Part shown: piece after piece, positions 9,431 through 20,711 of the stretch
Layout of the letters: each line of letters begins with the position of its first letter
Numbering within the stretch: the first letter of the stretch is position 1
NCBI RefSeq assembly: GCF_013394165.1
Contig: NZ_CP041330.1
Coordinates: 1,976,501-2,040,500 of the forward strand
DNA: 64,000 nucleotides
Direction of reading: 5' to 3'
Origin: Pseudoalteromonas sp. Scap06
Lineage (GTDB): Bacteria; Pseudomonadota; Gammaproteobacteria; Enterobacterales; Alteromonadaceae
The notes under the pieces: generated by a model
Told to the model about the DNA's origin: nothing
The model's input: only the letters and a program-made list of their open reading frames with translations
Databases searched by the model: none
Made by a program: the position numbers and the translations under genes

Positions 9431-9457
9431 AAAAAGCAAACCCGAAGGTTTGCTTTT
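9431..9457 (-). terminator. Intrinsic terminator of gltBD
   Basis: On the minus strand AAAAGCAAACC, loop TTCG and GGTTTGCTTTTT form a stable tetraloop hairpin with a T-run, just downstream of the gltD stop. Confidence 0.9.
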
Positions 9458-9482
9458 GACTCCATTCTAACAAAAGAATTAT

Positions 9483-10907
<1,425 letters not shown>

Positions 10908-13900
10908 TTATTGCGCCTGAACACGAAGTTCGGCGCTACTGCGAGCACGATGCCCGAGTAAACTTTTTACGTCACTTGATTTAGGTTTTACTAATTTGAA
11001 CATCGGTAAATAAAGTTCAAAATTAGCTAAAATAGTTTCTGCTCTACATGAGCCTGTTAGTTCTAAATGATCAGCAATTAAGCCGCGTAAATGCTCTTGA
11101 TGTGAACTCAAATCATCTAAAGTAACCACTTCAACCAACTCTGGGTTAATGCGTTTCTCAAAATCACCTCGTTCATCTAAAATATAAGCAAAACCACCGG
11201 TCATACCTGCACCAAAGTTAACCCCTACATTACCAAGTACACATACCACACCACCGGTCATATATTCACAACCATTATCACCAACACCTTCAACAACAGC
11301 TTGCACACCCGAATTACGCACAGCAAAACGCTCACCAGCACATCCGGCTGCAAACAATTTACCGCCAGTGGCACCATATAAACAGGTATTACCTACGATG
11401 GTTGCTTTGTGACTTTCAAATGACGAACCCAGTGGTGGGCGAACGACTAGCTTACCGCCCGCCATTCCTTTACCAACGTAATCGTTGGCATCACCAACTA
11501 AAGTCATTTCAAGGCCGCCAGCGTTCCATACCCCGAATGACTGGCCAGCGGTACCATGAAGCTCAATCACTACGGGATCTGCTGCCATACCTTGATTACC
11601 GTGCTTATCAGCAATATAACCAGAAAGCATTGCGCCAACAGATCTATCGGTATTACATATACGGCTCACTAATGAAATGCCGCTTGAGTTATCAATTGCC
11701 TCTTGTGCCTTGCCGAGTAAGCTCTCATTTAACTCACCTAAATAGTGCGAGCTATTTGGTGTACTGCAAAACAATGTTTCACCCGTAGGGTTGTTTGGCT
11801 GAGCGATAACCGCTGATAAATCTATTTTTTGCTGCTTGGCTGTTTTGCCTTCAATGGCTTCGAGTAAATCTAAGCGACCAATCAAATCGGTTAGGTTTGC
11901 AACACCTAAACTTGCCATAATTTCACGCGCTTCTTGAGCTATAAACTTAAAGTAGTTCATCGCCATTTCTGGTAAGCCATGATAGTGCTTTTGACGCAAT
12001 GTATCGTCTTGAGTTGCTACACCGGTAGCACAGTTATTTAAGTGACAAATTCGTAAGTATTTACAGCCTAACGCCACCATAGGCCCGGTACCAAAACCAA
12101 AACTTTCAGCGCCTAAAATGGCTGCTTTGATGATATCAAGCCCGGTTTTTAACCCCCCATCTGTTTGCAGGCGAATACGATGACGAAGGCCATTTTCGAC
12201 AAGTGCTTGTTGCGTTTCTGCAAGGCCAAGCTCCCATGGGCTGCCTGCATATTTAACCGAGGTTAAGGGACTTGCACCTGTGCCACCATCGTAGCCTGAG
12301 ATAGTAATTAGATCGGCATACGCTTTTGCAACACCGGTTGCAATTGTTCCTACGCCCGGTTCAGACACCAGTTTTACCGAAATCAGTGCCTTTGGATTTA
12401 CTTGCTTTAAATCAAAAATAAGCTGGGCTAAATCTTCAATAGAGTAAATATCGTGATGCGGCGGCGGTGAAATTAGTGTCACGCCTGGTACAGAGTAACG
12501 AAGCTTAGCAATATAAGGCGTTACTTTTTCACCCGGTAACTGCCCGCCTTCTCCTGGCTTAGCGCCTTGAGCCACTTTTATTTGAATGACATCCGCACTG
12601 CGTAAATAATGAGGTGTTACACCAAATCGACCTGAGGCCACTTGTTTAATCCGTGAATTTTTTTCTGTACCGTAACGAAGTTTATCTTCGCCACCTTCGC
12701 CAGAATTTGAGCAACCACCTAAACGATTCATGGCAATGGCTAGTGCTTCATGCGCCTCTGGTGATAATGCACCAATACTCATCGCTGCAGAATCAAAACG
12801 TTTATAAAGCTCAGTGGCAGGCTCTACCTCATCAATGCTTATACCCTTTTCTGGCAGTTTTAAAGCCAACATATCGCGCAAAGTCGCGACTGGACGGTGA
12901 TTAACTAGCTTTGCGTATTCGCTGTAATCACTGTACTGACCGCTTCGTACTGCTTTTTGTAACGTTTGAATCACATCAGGGTTGTAAGCATGATACTCGC
13001 CGCCGTGTACGTACTTAAATAAGCCACCATGGCTTAGTAATTTACGTTTACTAAGCGCTAGTTTGTGCAAGCTTTGCTGATCGTCATCAAAGTCGCTAAA
13101 ACACGCCCCTTTTATGCGACTTGCAACGCCCTTAAAACACATCTCAACAATCGCGTCAGATAGACCAACCGCTTCAAACAACATCGAACAACGATATGAA
13201 GCCACGGTGCTAATACCCATTTTCGACATGATTTTGTACAAGCCTTTATTAATTGCTTGACGATAAGCCAGTGTCACTTCGCAGTATGACTTATTAATTA
13301 CCTTGCTATCGCTCATGGCCACAAGTGACTCATACGCTAAATACGGGTAGATTGCGGTTGCACCGAAGCCAAGTAGAACAGCAAATTGATGCGCGTCACG
13401 AACGCTACCGGTTTCAATAATGATGTTAGACTCACAGCGTAAGTTATTATCTACCAAGCGTTTTTGTACCGCACCCACCGCCATAGCTGCAGGAATAGGT
13501 AATTGATTGTCATCAAAGTTACGATCCGTTAATACCAGCATAATGCAGCCTGATGCTGCTTTTTCTTGTGCTTCATCACAAACACGCTTAACGGCGTTTT
13601 CAAGTCCTTCTTCTATGGTGTAAGTAATGTCAATCTTACAGTAACTGTAGTGTGCTTCATCGGCATTGAGTAGCTGCTGCATGTCAGCATACATTAAAAT
13701 AGGGGTATCAAATTGCAGGCGTTTAGCATGCCCTGTCGTTTCATTAAATACGTTTTGTTCACTGCCAATACACGTTGCCAACGACATTACATGGTTTTCA
13801 CGTAACGGATCGATTGGCGGATTAGTCACTTGGGCAAACTTCTGGCGGAAATAATCGTAAAGTGAACGATGCCCTTCGCTTAGGACGGCAAACGGCGTAT

Positions 13901-15365
13901 CGTCACCCATTGAACCGGTAGCTTCTTGACCATTTTCACCCATAACACGAATAACACTGTCTAGCTCTTCATTAGTATAGCCAAACATCTTTTGATATTT
14001 GGCTAGAGTTGCATCATCGAATGAGCGATTACCTGCATCTTGCTCAGTCAGTGCTTCAAAAGGTGTTAAGCGTTTAACGTTTTCTTCTAACCACGATTTA
14101 TAAGGGTGGCGTGATTTTAAATCTTGGTCAATTTCATCTGAATGCCAAATTTTTCCGAGTTTGGTATCAATAACCAGTAGCTCGCCTGGGCCAACACGTC
14201 CTTTTTCTACCACCTCATCAGCGGTGTAATCCCAAATTCCCACCTCAGAAGCTAAAGTAATAAAGCCATCTTGAGTAATAATATAACGCGCAGGGCGCAG
14301 ACCATTACGGTCTAGGTTACAGGCTGCAAAGCGCCCATCAGACATAACGATGCCTGCAGGGCCATCCCACGGTTCCATATGCATAGAGTTAAAATCATAG
14401 AACGCACGTAAGTCGTCATCCATAGCTCGATTTTTTTGCCATGCTGGCGGCACTAGCATGCGCATCGCACGGAATAAATCCATACCACCAGCTAAAAATA
14501 GCTCCAGCATATTATCGAGGCTAGATGAGTCAGACCCTGTCTCATTAACAAACGGCGCTGCGCTTTGTAAATCAGGAATAAGTGGCGAAGCAAATTTATA
14601 AGAACGGGCACGTGCCCATTGGCGGTTACCTTCAATAGTATTAATTTCACCATTATGTGCTAAATAACGAAATGGTTGCGCTAAAGGCCAGCGAGGCTGT
14701 GTGTTTGTAGAGAAGCGTTGATGAAAAACACAAATAGCACTGGTCATGCGAATATCCGCAAGATCAAGGTAAAAATTAGGCAAGTCAGCAGGCATCATTA
14801 AGCCTTTATATATTGTGACTAACCCAGATAAGCTCGCAATATAAAATGATTCATCGTCCATTAGACGCTTTTCTGCACGACGACGTGCAACATACAAGCG
14901 GCGTTCTAAATCTTTAGAACGCCAACCTTCTGGCGCACTAATAAAAATTTGTTCAAAACCTGGCAATTGTTTTAGAGCAATAGGTCCTAACATTGATGGA
15001 TCAGTTGGAACCACACGCCAGCCCAAAATATTTAGCGTTTCTTTTTCTAGTTCTTCGCTTAAAACATCTTTGGCTGCTTGTGCTAGTACCGGATCAGCAT
15101 TGAGGAAAATCATCCCAACGGCGTAATTTTTACCTAAATGCCAATTATTCTCGGCAGCAATAGCCCGAAAGAAGCTGTCTGGTTTTTGTAATAACAAGCC
15201 ACAACCATCACCCGTTTTACCATCAGCAGAAATACCACCGCGGTGCTGCATGCGATCTAAACCGGTGATCGCCGTACGAATGAGTCGGTGACTCGCTTGG
15301 TTATTAACTTGGGCTATTAAGCCAAAGCCACAATTATCTTTTTCTAGTTTTGAGTCATATAACAT
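10908..15365 (-). CDS. gltB: Glutamate synthase large subunit GltB
   Basis: A 1485-aa enzyme that makes two glutamates from glutamine and 2-oxoglutarate. A short propeptide precedes Cys12 (KDNCGFG), the nucleophile of the class-II glutamine amidotransferase domain (about 12-410). The central domain and FMN-binding synthase barrel follow (about 780-1150; [11 protein letters not shown], then [12 protein letters not shown]). Cysteines in [17 protein letters not shown] bind the 3Fe-4S cluster. The C-terminal GXGXG domain has [22 protein letters not shown] very strong ribosome binding site (GGGGAGGGG) precedes ATG 15365. ArgR-like boxes lie upstream. Confidence 0.97.
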   Translation of the reverse strand: MLYDSKLEKDNCGFGLIAQVNNQASHRLIRTAITGLDRMQHRGGISADGKTGDGCGLLLQKPDSFFRAIAAENNWHLGKNYAVGMIFLNADPVLAQAAKDVLSEELEKETLNILGWRVVPTDPSMLGPIALKQLPGFEQIFISAPEGWRSKDLERRLYVARRRAEKRLMDDESFYIASLSGLVTIYKGLMMPADLPNFYLDLADIRMTSAICVFHQRFSTNTQPRWPLAQPFRYLAHNGEINTIEGNRQWARARSYKFASPLIPDLQSAAPFVNETGSDSSSLDNMLELFLAGGMDLFRAMRMLVPPAWQKNRAMDDDLRAFYDFNSMHMEPWDGPAGIVMSDGRFAACNLDRNGLRPARYIITQDGFITLASEVGIWDYTADEVVEKGRVGPGELLVIDTKLGKIWHSDEIDQDLKSRHPYKSWLEENVKRLTPFEALTEQDAGNRSFDDATLAKYQKMFGYTNEELDSVIRVMGENGQEATGSMGDDTPFAVLSEGHRSLYDYFRQKFAQVTNPPIDPLRENHVMSLATCIGSEQNVFNETTGHAKRLQFDTPILMYADMQQLLNADEAHYSYCKIDITYTIEEGLENAVKRVCDEAQEKAASGCIMLVLTDRNFDDNQLPIPAAMAVGAVQKRLVDNNLRCESNIIIETGSVRDAHQFAVLLGFGATAIYPYLAYESLVAMSDSKVINKSYCEVTLAYRQAINKGLYKIMSKMGISTVASYRCSMLFEAVGLSDAIVEMCFKGVASRIKGACFSDFDDDQQSLHKLALSKRKLLSHGGLFKYVHGGEYHAYNPDVIQTLQKAVRSGQYSDYSEYAKLVNHRPVATLRDMLALKLPEKGISIDEVEPATELYKRFDSAAMSIGALSPEAHEALAIAMNRLGGCSNSGEGGEDKLRYGTEKNSRIKQVASGRFGVTPHYLRSADVIQIKVAQGAKPGEGGQLPGEKVTPYIAKLRYSVPGVTLISPPPHHDIYSIEDLAQLIFDLKQVNPKALISVKLVSEPGVGTIATGVAKAYADLITISGYDGGTGASPLTSVKYAGSPWELGLAETQQALVENGLRHRIRLQTDGGLKTGLDIIKAAILGAESFGFGTGPMVALGCKYLRICHLNNCATGVATQDDTLRQKHYHGLPEMAMNYFKFIAQEAREIMASLGVANLTDLIGRLDLLEAIEGKTAKQQKIDLSAVIAQPNNPTGETLFCSTPNSSHYLGELNESLLGKAQEAIDNSSGISLVSRICNTDRSVGAMLSGYIADKHGNQGMAADPVVIELHGTAGQSFGVWNAGGLEMTLVGDANDYVGKGMAGGKLVVRPPLGSSFESHKATIVGNTCLYGATGGKLFAAGCAGERFAVRNSGVQAVVEGVGDNGCEYMTGGVVCVLGNVGVNFGAGMTGGFAYILDERGDFEKRINPELVEVVTLDDLSSHQEHLRGLIADHLELTGSCRAETILANFELYLPMFKLVKPKSSDVKSLLGHRARSSAELRVQAQ

Positions 15366-15466
15366 GGACCCCTCCCCTTGCTGCGCTGTTAACGTGGATG
15401 AACGGCTCGACGATTTGCTAACAGACGAACAAAATTAGCGTTATTCCACCCTTGAGTCAATATTTT

Positions 15467-15502
15467 TATGAATACATATTCATTATATTGAATATATTTC
15501 AA
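15467..15502. promoter_or_regulatory. ArgR-type operator upstream of gltB
   Basis: TGAATACATATTCA (15469-15482) is an exact fit to the ARG-box core TGAAT-N4-ATTCA. Five bases further on, TTGAATATATTTCAA (15488-15502) is a second, imperfect dyad. Paired boxes about 3 bp apart are typical of ArgR operators. The site is about 100 bp before the gltB start. gltBD is an ArgR target in E. coli, which supports the call. Confidence 0.6.
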
Positions 15503-15644
15503 CTTAATTAAAAATCATAAAATAATGCCACCCATTAACATTTGCATAGATATCGAATCGAAAAATAGATTGACACCGGTGTTATTTTTAAAAACTTGTA
15601 AACAAAAAGCATGTGCGACTAGCAGTTTACGTAAACGTAAGGTG

Positions 15645-15676
15645 AGCCCAAAATGAATAACTATTCATTATGGGCT
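15645..15676. promoter_or_regulatory. Hairpin containing a second ARG-box-like dyad
   Basis: AGCCCA-A-AATGAATA and TATTCATT-A-TGGGCT form a 14-bp stem with one mismatch. Its core TGAATAACTATTCA (15654-15667) again fits TGAAT-N4-ATTCA. It could be an upstream ArgR site, a hairpin in a transcript, or both. Confidence 0.35.
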
Positions 15677-15852
15677 ATTTCCTCTTTTGTGCTGTATTAG
15701 TAATTCATCTGAACACGACATTTAATTACAGCGGCTTCTATTAGCGCATAGTTTATTCAATAGATTTAAACGCTCCCCTCATGTTATGCATTAATTAACA
15801 ACTTGCTTTGCTTTACGTTGAGATAACCTCATCCCATAGACAAATCAAAAAA

Positions 15853-15888
15853 GTGCCCGCAGCGGACACTTTTTATGTCCGCGGACAT
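15853..15888. promoter_or_regulatory. Two dyads, candidate binding sites for the NtrC-type regulator
   Basis: GTGCCCGCAGCGGACAC (15853-15869) and ATGTCCGCGGACAT (15875-15888) share a GTCCGC/GCGGAC arm and have centres about 20 bp apart, two helical turns. They lie roughly 85-105 bp upstream of the transcript start expected from the candidate -24/-12 promoter, a usual position for enhancer sites of sigma-54 activators. The link to the regulator encoded at 20712-22040 is inference. The first dyad, flanked by A5/T5 runs, could also act as a terminator. Confidence 0.5.
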
Positions 15889-15941
15889 GTAAAACAACAA
15901 GGGTAAAGTTAAAAACCGAATAAATTCAATAAGATAAAAAA

Positions 15942-15957
15942 TGGCATGCTATTCGAA
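15942..15957 (+). promoter_or_regulatory. Candidate sigma-54 (-24/-12) promoter of the efflux operon
   Basis: TGGCATG-CTAT-TCGAA keeps a good -24 element (TGGCAYG) and the right spacing, but the -12 element is TCGA instead of TTGC. It lies about 50 bp upstream of the first small ORF. The presence of a sigma-54-type activator in the same cluster supports it. Confidence 0.4.
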
Positions 15958-15992
15958 TACAGCATAACTATATAAATTTTGAGGATGTTCGA

Positions 15993-16076
15993 ATGTTTAC
16001 TATTGGCTTATTTTTAATTTCACCAATTATTCTATTTATTGCCTCGCTAATGATTACTGTGTTTGAAAAACACTAA
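15993..16076 (+). CDS. 27-aa small membrane peptide leading the efflux operon
   Basis: A short ORF, ATG to TAA, preceded by a good ribosome binding site (GAGGATG, 5-nt spacing). The product starts MFTIGLFLISPIILF and ends in a charged VFEKH tail, so it is one hydrophobic helix plus a small polar end. It stops 11 bp before the membrane fusion protein gene. Candidate roles are a small subunit or regulator of the transporter, or a leader ORF for translational coupling. None is shown. Similarity searches with 27 residues would be weak, so conservation of the ORF in relatives is the decisive test. Confidence 0.55.
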   Translation: MFTIGLFLISPIILFIASLMITVFEKH

Positions 16077-16087
16077 GAGAATGAATA

Positions 16088-17344
16088 ATGATTAAAGACA
16101 CTAGCGGGCAAGACACGCAAATCTCACGACCTATAAATTTTAAAAAATACATCAGGCTGTTTATATTTATTGTGGGCCTAGTTGCTCTATGTGTATATGC
16201 ACTATTAAATGCTGATCAAGAAGGTACTATCTCGGTTGATAGAGTAAGCCTACAAATAGCCACGGTGGTGCGCCAATCGCTAATACGCGATGTTGCAGCC
16301 AGCGGTAAAATTGTGGCCGCCAGAGCACCAAAAGTTTACAGCCCTGAACGAGGCTTTGTTTCATTGAAGGTTAATGCTGGTGACTCAGTAAAACTGCATG
16401 ATGTAATAGCCATGGTTGATAGTCCTGAGCTCACAAACGAATTAAAGCAGCAACAGTCTGTTTTAGCTCGTCTTGAGGGCGAGCTACAACGTAAACACCT
16501 TGAGGCACGCCGCCAATCATTAAGCTTAAATAAAGCACTTGATCTAGCACAAGTAGAGTTAAACGCTGCCGATAGAGAAAATCGCAGAGCGGCCTTATCA
16601 ATGCAAAAAAATGTGATCAGTCAAATTGATCACGAAAAAGCCATTGATGAGCTTGCCCGTGCAAAACTCTCTTATAAACATGCAGAGCAAGAAGTTGAAT
16701 TGTCCAAAGATACACTTGCTTTTGAACTACAGGCCGCTAAACGAGATGTCACTCGTCAACAACTGATTGTCGATGATCTACTTCGTAAAGTTAATAACTT
16801 AACAATTAAAGCCACTGTGTCAGGGATTGTAGGTAACTTACTAGTTCAACAAAGAGAAGCGGTAACACAAAGCCAACCATTAATGACTTTAGTTGATTTG
16901 AGTAATTTTGAAGCAGAGCTACAAGTCCCTGAAAGTTATGCAAATGAGCTTGGTTTAGGTATGGACGTAGAGATAACAATGGGCGCTAGCAAAGTGATGG
17001 GCGCCCTCTCTGCCATTTCACCAGAAGTAAATAATAGAGAAGTCACAACGCGTGTACGTTTTGACAAAGACATGACGGGTATCAGACAAAACCAACGATT
17101 AACAGCCCGTATTTTATTAGAAAATCGTGACGATGTTTTACAAGTTAAGCGTGGGGCATTTTTACAACAAGGCGGTACACAGGTTTATAAAATTACCGGT
17201 GATACAGCTCAGCTCATTGATATTTCAATTGGTGCAACCAGCATTGATGCGGTTGAGTTAATTTCAGGGGTTCAAGCTGGCGATGAATTGATTATTTCAA
17301 GCTATAACAGTTTCAAACACACACACACATTATTACTTCGCTAA
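16088..17344 (+). CDS. HlyD/MacA-type periplasmic adaptor (membrane fusion protein)
   Basis: A 418-aa protein. One N-terminal transmembrane helix (about residues 19-38, FIVGLVALCVYALL) anchors it in the inner membrane. A lipoyl-like half (SPERGFVSLKVNAGDSV), a long coiled-coil hairpin rich in Gln/Lys/Arg (about 118-240), the second lipoyl half (TIKATVSGIVGNLL) and beta-barrel domains follow. Such adaptors connect an inner-membrane pump to an outer-membrane TolC-type channel. The next genes encode a MacB-like ABC pump split over several polypeptides. No TolC-type gene is in the cluster. Substrate unknown. Confidence 0.85.
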   Translation: MIKDTSGQDTQISRPINFKKYIRLFIFIVGLVALCVYALLNADQEGTISVDRVSLQIATVVRQSLIRDVAASGKIVAARAPKVYSPERGFVSLKVNAGDSVKLHDVIAMVDSPELTNELKQQQSVLARLEGELQRKHLEARRQSLSLNKALDLAQVELNAADRENRRAALSMQKNVISQIDHEKAIDELARAKLSYKHAEQEVELSKDTLAFELQAAKRDVTRQQLIVDDLLRKVNNLTIKATVSGIVGNLLVQQREAVTQSQPLMTLVDLSNFEAELQVPESYANELGLGMDVEITMGASKVMGALSAISPEVNNREVTTRVRFDKDMTGIRQNQRLTARILLENRDDVLQVKRGAFLQQGGTQVYKITGDTAQLIDISIGATSIDAVELISGVQAGDELIISSYNSFKHTHTLLLR

Positions 17345-17379
17345 CAATCGCGTAGAACCAAACAACAAAAGGAAAAAGC

Positions 17380-18090
17380 ATGTTAAAGATGAATAATATA
17401 AGTAAAGTATATCAAACAGAAATGGTTCAAACCCATGCATTACGTGATTTTAATCTACACGTTGATGAAGGCGAATTTATTGCTGTTACAGGCCCTAGCG
17501 GGTCAGGAAAAACGACCTTTTTAAATATAGCTGGAATGTTAGAACCCTTCTCTGCAGGTGAATATTTACTTGATGGAATTGATGTAGGTAAGTTAAACGA
17601 TAACCAGCGCGCAGATTGTCGAAATCAAAAAATAGGCTTTATCTTCCAAGGGTTCAATTTAATACCTGACTTAAACTTATATGAAAATATTGAAGTACCG
17701 CTACGTTATAGAGGTATTAAAGCCGCAGAGCGTAAACGTCGCATTGAAAAATGTTTAGAACAAGTTGGTCTTGCCTCTCGGGCAAAACATTTGCCACAGC
17801 AACTCTCTGGCGGACAGCAACAACGAGTGGCCATAGCACGCGCGCTTGCTGGCGAGCCACGATTTTTATTAGCCGATGAACCTACCGGTAATCTCGACAG
17901 CCTTATGGCTCGTCAAGTAATGGAGCTGCTTGAACAAATCAATCGCGATGGCGCAACCATTGTCATGGTCACCCATGATGCAGAACTTGCTCGGCGTGCC
18001 CCTCGAAACATTCAAGTTGTCGACGGTCAACTTGCTGATTTCACCTTGTACCAAGGTGCACAAAACCTTAAAAATGTTGCTGGAGCGTAA
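17380..18090 (+). CDS. ABC transporter ATP-binding protein (MacB/LolD type)
   Basis: A 236-aa cytosolic ATPase of the MacB/LolD/FtsE group. Walker [10 protein letters not shown] is at residues 38-46, the signature LSGGQ at 142-146 and Walker [13 protein letters not shown] at about 162-173, followed by the H-loop VMVTHD. An AAGGAAAAAG ribosome binding site precedes the ATG. It is a stand-alone ATPase. In E. coli MacB the ATPase and permease are fused, whereas here two separate permeases follow. Confidence 0.92.
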   Translation: MLKMNNISKVYQTEMVQTHALRDFNLHVDEGEFIAVTGPSGSGKTTFLNIAGMLEPFSAGEYLLDGIDVGKLNDNQRADCRNQKIGFIFQGFNLIPDLNLYENIEVPLRYRGIKAAERKRRIEKCLEQVGLASRAKHLPQQLSGGQQQRVAIARALAGEPRFLLADEPTGNLDSLMARQVMELLEQINRDGATIVMVTHDAELARRAPRNIQVVDGQLADFTLYQGAQNLKNVAGA

Positions 18091-18093
18091 GCC

Positions 18094-19407
18094 ATGCTAT
18101 TACATTACCTAGATTTAAGTTGGCGTAGCTTTAAGCGCACTCCTCTGGTGAGTTTCTTAATGGTGCTGGCGATTGCCATTGGGATTGGTGTAACCATGAC
18201 CAGTTTAAGCGTTTATCATATGATGTCGGCAGACCCTATCCCACATAAGAGCAGTCAATTGTATAACGTACAATTACAAACCATGGATGAAGGTCACACG
18301 TGGTGGACGGGTGACGATATCCCCATGCAATTGACTTATCAAGATGCCGTAAATTTACATAATGCGCCTACTCCAGATAAAAAAGTGGCCATGATGCGCA
18401 CTGGCTTCTCGGTGTATTTAGACTCAGATAAAGTTAAGCCGTTTACTGGTGAAGCACGCATGACCACACCCGATTTTTTTAGCATGTTTGATGTGCCATT
18501 TATTTATGGCGGTGTGTGGAGTGTACAACAAGAGCAATCTGCAGCCCCTGTTTTGGTGATTTCAAAAGAGCTGAACGATAAGTTGTTTGCGGGTGAAAAC
18601 TCCATCGGCAAACTAGTCTATTTGGATGACGATAGCTACCAAATTGTCGGTGTTATTGATGACTGGCCCCTCAACCTTAAATATTACGATTTAAATAACG
18701 GCGCTTTTGATAAAATAGCAGACCTATTTTTACCCTTTAGTTTAATTAAAGCAAAAGAGCTCACCAGCTGGGGCAATAGCAATGGCTGGAAACATGAAAA
18801 TATAAATACCTATGCCGATAGATTGCAATCGGAAATAGTGTGGATCCAATTTTGGGCTCAGCTTGATACACCAGAGCAAAAAACCGCTTACGGTGATTAC
18901 CTCACCTCTTACATTGAAGAGCAAAAAAAACGTGGCCGCTTCACGCGAGAGAAACCTGAATATAGCCTACGTGATGTAAACCAATGGATGGAATACAACA
19001 ATGTCGTTAGTGAAGATAACAAAATACTGGTTAGTTTAAGCTTTATGTTTTTAGCGGTGTGTTTAGCTAATATTTTAGGATTATTACTAGCAAAGTTTTT
19101 ACGCCGTGCTCCAGAAGTCGGCGTGCGTCGAGCACTCGGGGCAAGTAAGCGACAAGTCTTTCTACAGCATTTAGTAGAAGTAGCCATGCTTGGTTTTATC
19201 GGCGGGTTGCTCGGTATTGTACTTGCACAAATTGGCCTTCTCGGGGTAAGGCAAAGTTACGAATATTACAAAAACATAGCCACGATGGATTTAGCCATGT
19301 TATTAAGTGCCCCAGTTATCGCAATAACTACTTGCATTATTGCTGGGCTTTACCCTGCTTGGCTAGTGTGTAAAACCAACCCTGCCATTTACCTGAAGAG
19401 CCAATGA
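18094..19407 (+). CDS. ABC transporter permease 1 (MacB/FtsX type)
   Basis: A 437-aa permease with the MacB/FtsX layout: one N-terminal membrane helix (about 17-40), a large periplasmic domain (about 45-310), then three C-terminal helices. The stretch APEVGVRRALGASKRQV between helices is the hallmark of the family. Its start is 3 bp after the ATPase stop, so they are translationally linked. MacB-type mechanotransmission pumps work with the adaptor to extrude peptides, lipids or drugs from the periplasm. Confidence 0.88.
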   Translation: MLLHYLDLSWRSFKRTPLVSFLMVLAIAIGIGVTMTSLSVYHMMSADPIPHKSSQLYNVQLQTMDEGHTWWTGDDIPMQLTYQDAVNLHNAPTPDKKVAMMRTGFSVYLDSDKVKPFTGEARMTTPDFFSMFDVPFIYGGVWSVQQEQSAAPVLVISKELNDKLFAGENSIGKLVYLDDDSYQIVGVIDDWPLNLKYYDLNNGAFDKIADLFLPFSLIKAKELTSWGNSNGWKHENINTYADRLQSEIVWIQFWAQLDTPEQKTAYGDYLTSYIEEQKKRGRFTREKPEYSLRDVNQWMEYNNVVSEDNKILVSLSFMFLAVCLANILGLLLAKFLRRAPEVGVRRALGASKRQVFLQHLVEVAMLGFIGGLLGIVLAQIGLLGVRQSYEYYKNIATMDLAMLLSAPVIAITTCIIAGLYPAWLVCKTNPAIYLKSQ

Positions 19408-19417
19408 GGAGCTAATC

Positions 19418-20626
19418 ATGTTAGAAATAAAACCGATATTTCATGCCCTTTGCCGCTCAAAGGTAGGCGCAATATTACTTTTAATTCAAATTGCAATTAC
19501 GACAGCCATTGTCAGCAATGCGGCGTTTATCATTCAAGATAGAATCGCTTTTTTAAACCAAGAAACCGGCTATCCAGAGCAAGACTTGTTTAAGTTCAAT
19601 GTGATGACCTTTGGGAAAGACGTTGATGCTAGCCAGCAGTTTGAACTAGATGAAGCCATGTTAAGAGCCCTACCAGGGGTTGAGAGTGCAGCGCAAAGTA
19701 GCAGTATTCCGTTATCTGGTAGTGGCAGCGCTTCCGGCTTTAATTTAAAACCTGCACCACAAGAAAGCAAAAATGTGCGCACTGCTTACTTTTTTATTGA
19801 TGAGCACGGCCTAGACACATATGGCGTAAAATTAATTGCTGGGCGTAATTTTACTGAGGCTGAAGTACTCATTACAAATTCACCGACAGATAGAACAACT
19901 AATGTCACTGTCGTTACTGAGGCGTTAGCCAATGAGCTTTTCCCTGAGGGCAATGGCCTTGGTAAGACCGTTTATTTTGGTGACTTACCCCTACAAATTA
20001 TTGGGATCACAGCGCCAATGAAAGGCCCTTGGCTAAAAGATAGTCACCCCAATAATGTCGCGCTTATTCCGTATATTCAAGGCAAAACTTACGCACAATT
20101 TGCTGTAAGAACAAAGCCAGGACAACGCGCAGCTGTAATGAAACAAATCGAAAATGCGATGCTAAATAATTATAGCAAGCGGGTGATCAACAATATTAAA
20201 GGTCTTGATGAACTTAAAGATCAATATATGGCTGCAGATAAACTTATGATGCGTATGTTAATTGTGCTCATAACCATACTGGTATTGGTAACCGCACTGG
20301 GCATTTTTGGTTTGACGCTATTTAATATAAACAAACGTACCAAGCAAATTGGAACCCGTCGTGCTTTAGGCGCTCGTAAATCTGCAATTGTTAATTATTT
20401 TTTAGTTGAAAATGCGCTGATTTGCATTGCTGGCTTATTTTTAGGTGCTATTTCAGCACTTTTACTCGGTCAGTTATTAATGCAACATTTTTCAATAGCG
20501 GCATTACCATCAAGTTATATTGCTGTCACGGCAGTCATGGTGTTTACAATGAGTCTTTTGGCTGTATTTGGCCCAGCTAAACGCGCGGCAAATATTTCGC
20601 CGAGTATCGCAACCCGAACCATATAG
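19418..20626 (+). CDS. ABC transporter permease 2 (MacB/FtsX type)
   Basis: A 402-aa paralogue of the preceding permease: an N-terminal helix (about 15-37), a periplasmic domain, and three C-terminal helices with the loop TKQIGTRRALGARKSAIV. The pair probably forms a heterodimeric transmembrane core for the single ATPase. It starts 10 bp after the previous gene, with GAGGAG as its ribosome binding site. A hairpin follows before the regulator gene. Confidence 0.88.
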   Translation: MLEIKPIFHALCRSKVGAILLLIQIAITTAIVSNAAFIIQDRIAFLNQETGYPEQDLFKFNVMTFGKDVDASQQFELDEAMLRALPGVESAAQSSSIPLSGSGSASGFNLKPAPQESKNVRTAYFFIDEHGLDTYGVKLIAGRNFTEAEVLITNSPTDRTTNVTVVTEALANELFPEGNGLGKTVYFGDLPLQIIGITAPMKGPWLKDSHPNNVALIPYIQGKTYAQFAVRTKPGQRAAVMKQIENAMLNNYSKRVINNIKGLDELKDQYMAADKLMMRMLIVLITILVLVTALGIFGLTLFNINKRTKQIGTRRALGARKSAIVNYFLVENALICIAGLFLGAISALLLGQLLMQHFSIAALPSSYIAVTAVMVFTMSLLAVFGPAKRAANISPSIATRTI

Positions 20627-20641
20627 CACAGCTCCCAACCT

Positions 20642-20675
20642 ATGCTACACTGGCTAAACGCGGTGTAGCATTTTC
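20642..20675 (+). terminator. Hairpin between the permease and regulator genes
   Basis: ATGCTACAC and GTGTAGCAT form a 9-bp stem with a short T-run (TTTT). It may reduce transcription into the two-component genes. Confidence 0.55.
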
Positions 20676-20711
20676 AATATTTAAATAATAATAAACAGCG
20701 ATTAAATTAAC

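Larger units (their letters stand above)
15366..15992. other. Long divergent intergenic region between gltB and the efflux operon
   Basis: About 620 bp without a recognised gene. The gltB side holds two TGAAT-N4-ATTCA boxes. The efflux-operon side holds two GC-rich dyads and a candidate -24/-12 promoter, each listed separately. The rest is AT-rich and I see nothing else in it. Confidence 0.6.

Noticed and set aside
11402..11788. 128-codon frame antisense to gltB
   Set aside because: Wholly inside gltB, which matches glutamate synthase along its full length.
15853..15870. First GC dyad as a plain terminator
   Set aside because: A5/T5 flanks make it possible, but no gene points into it from upstream within 480 bp, and a second dyad with the same arm follows at two helical turns. 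Regulator sites are the better reading.
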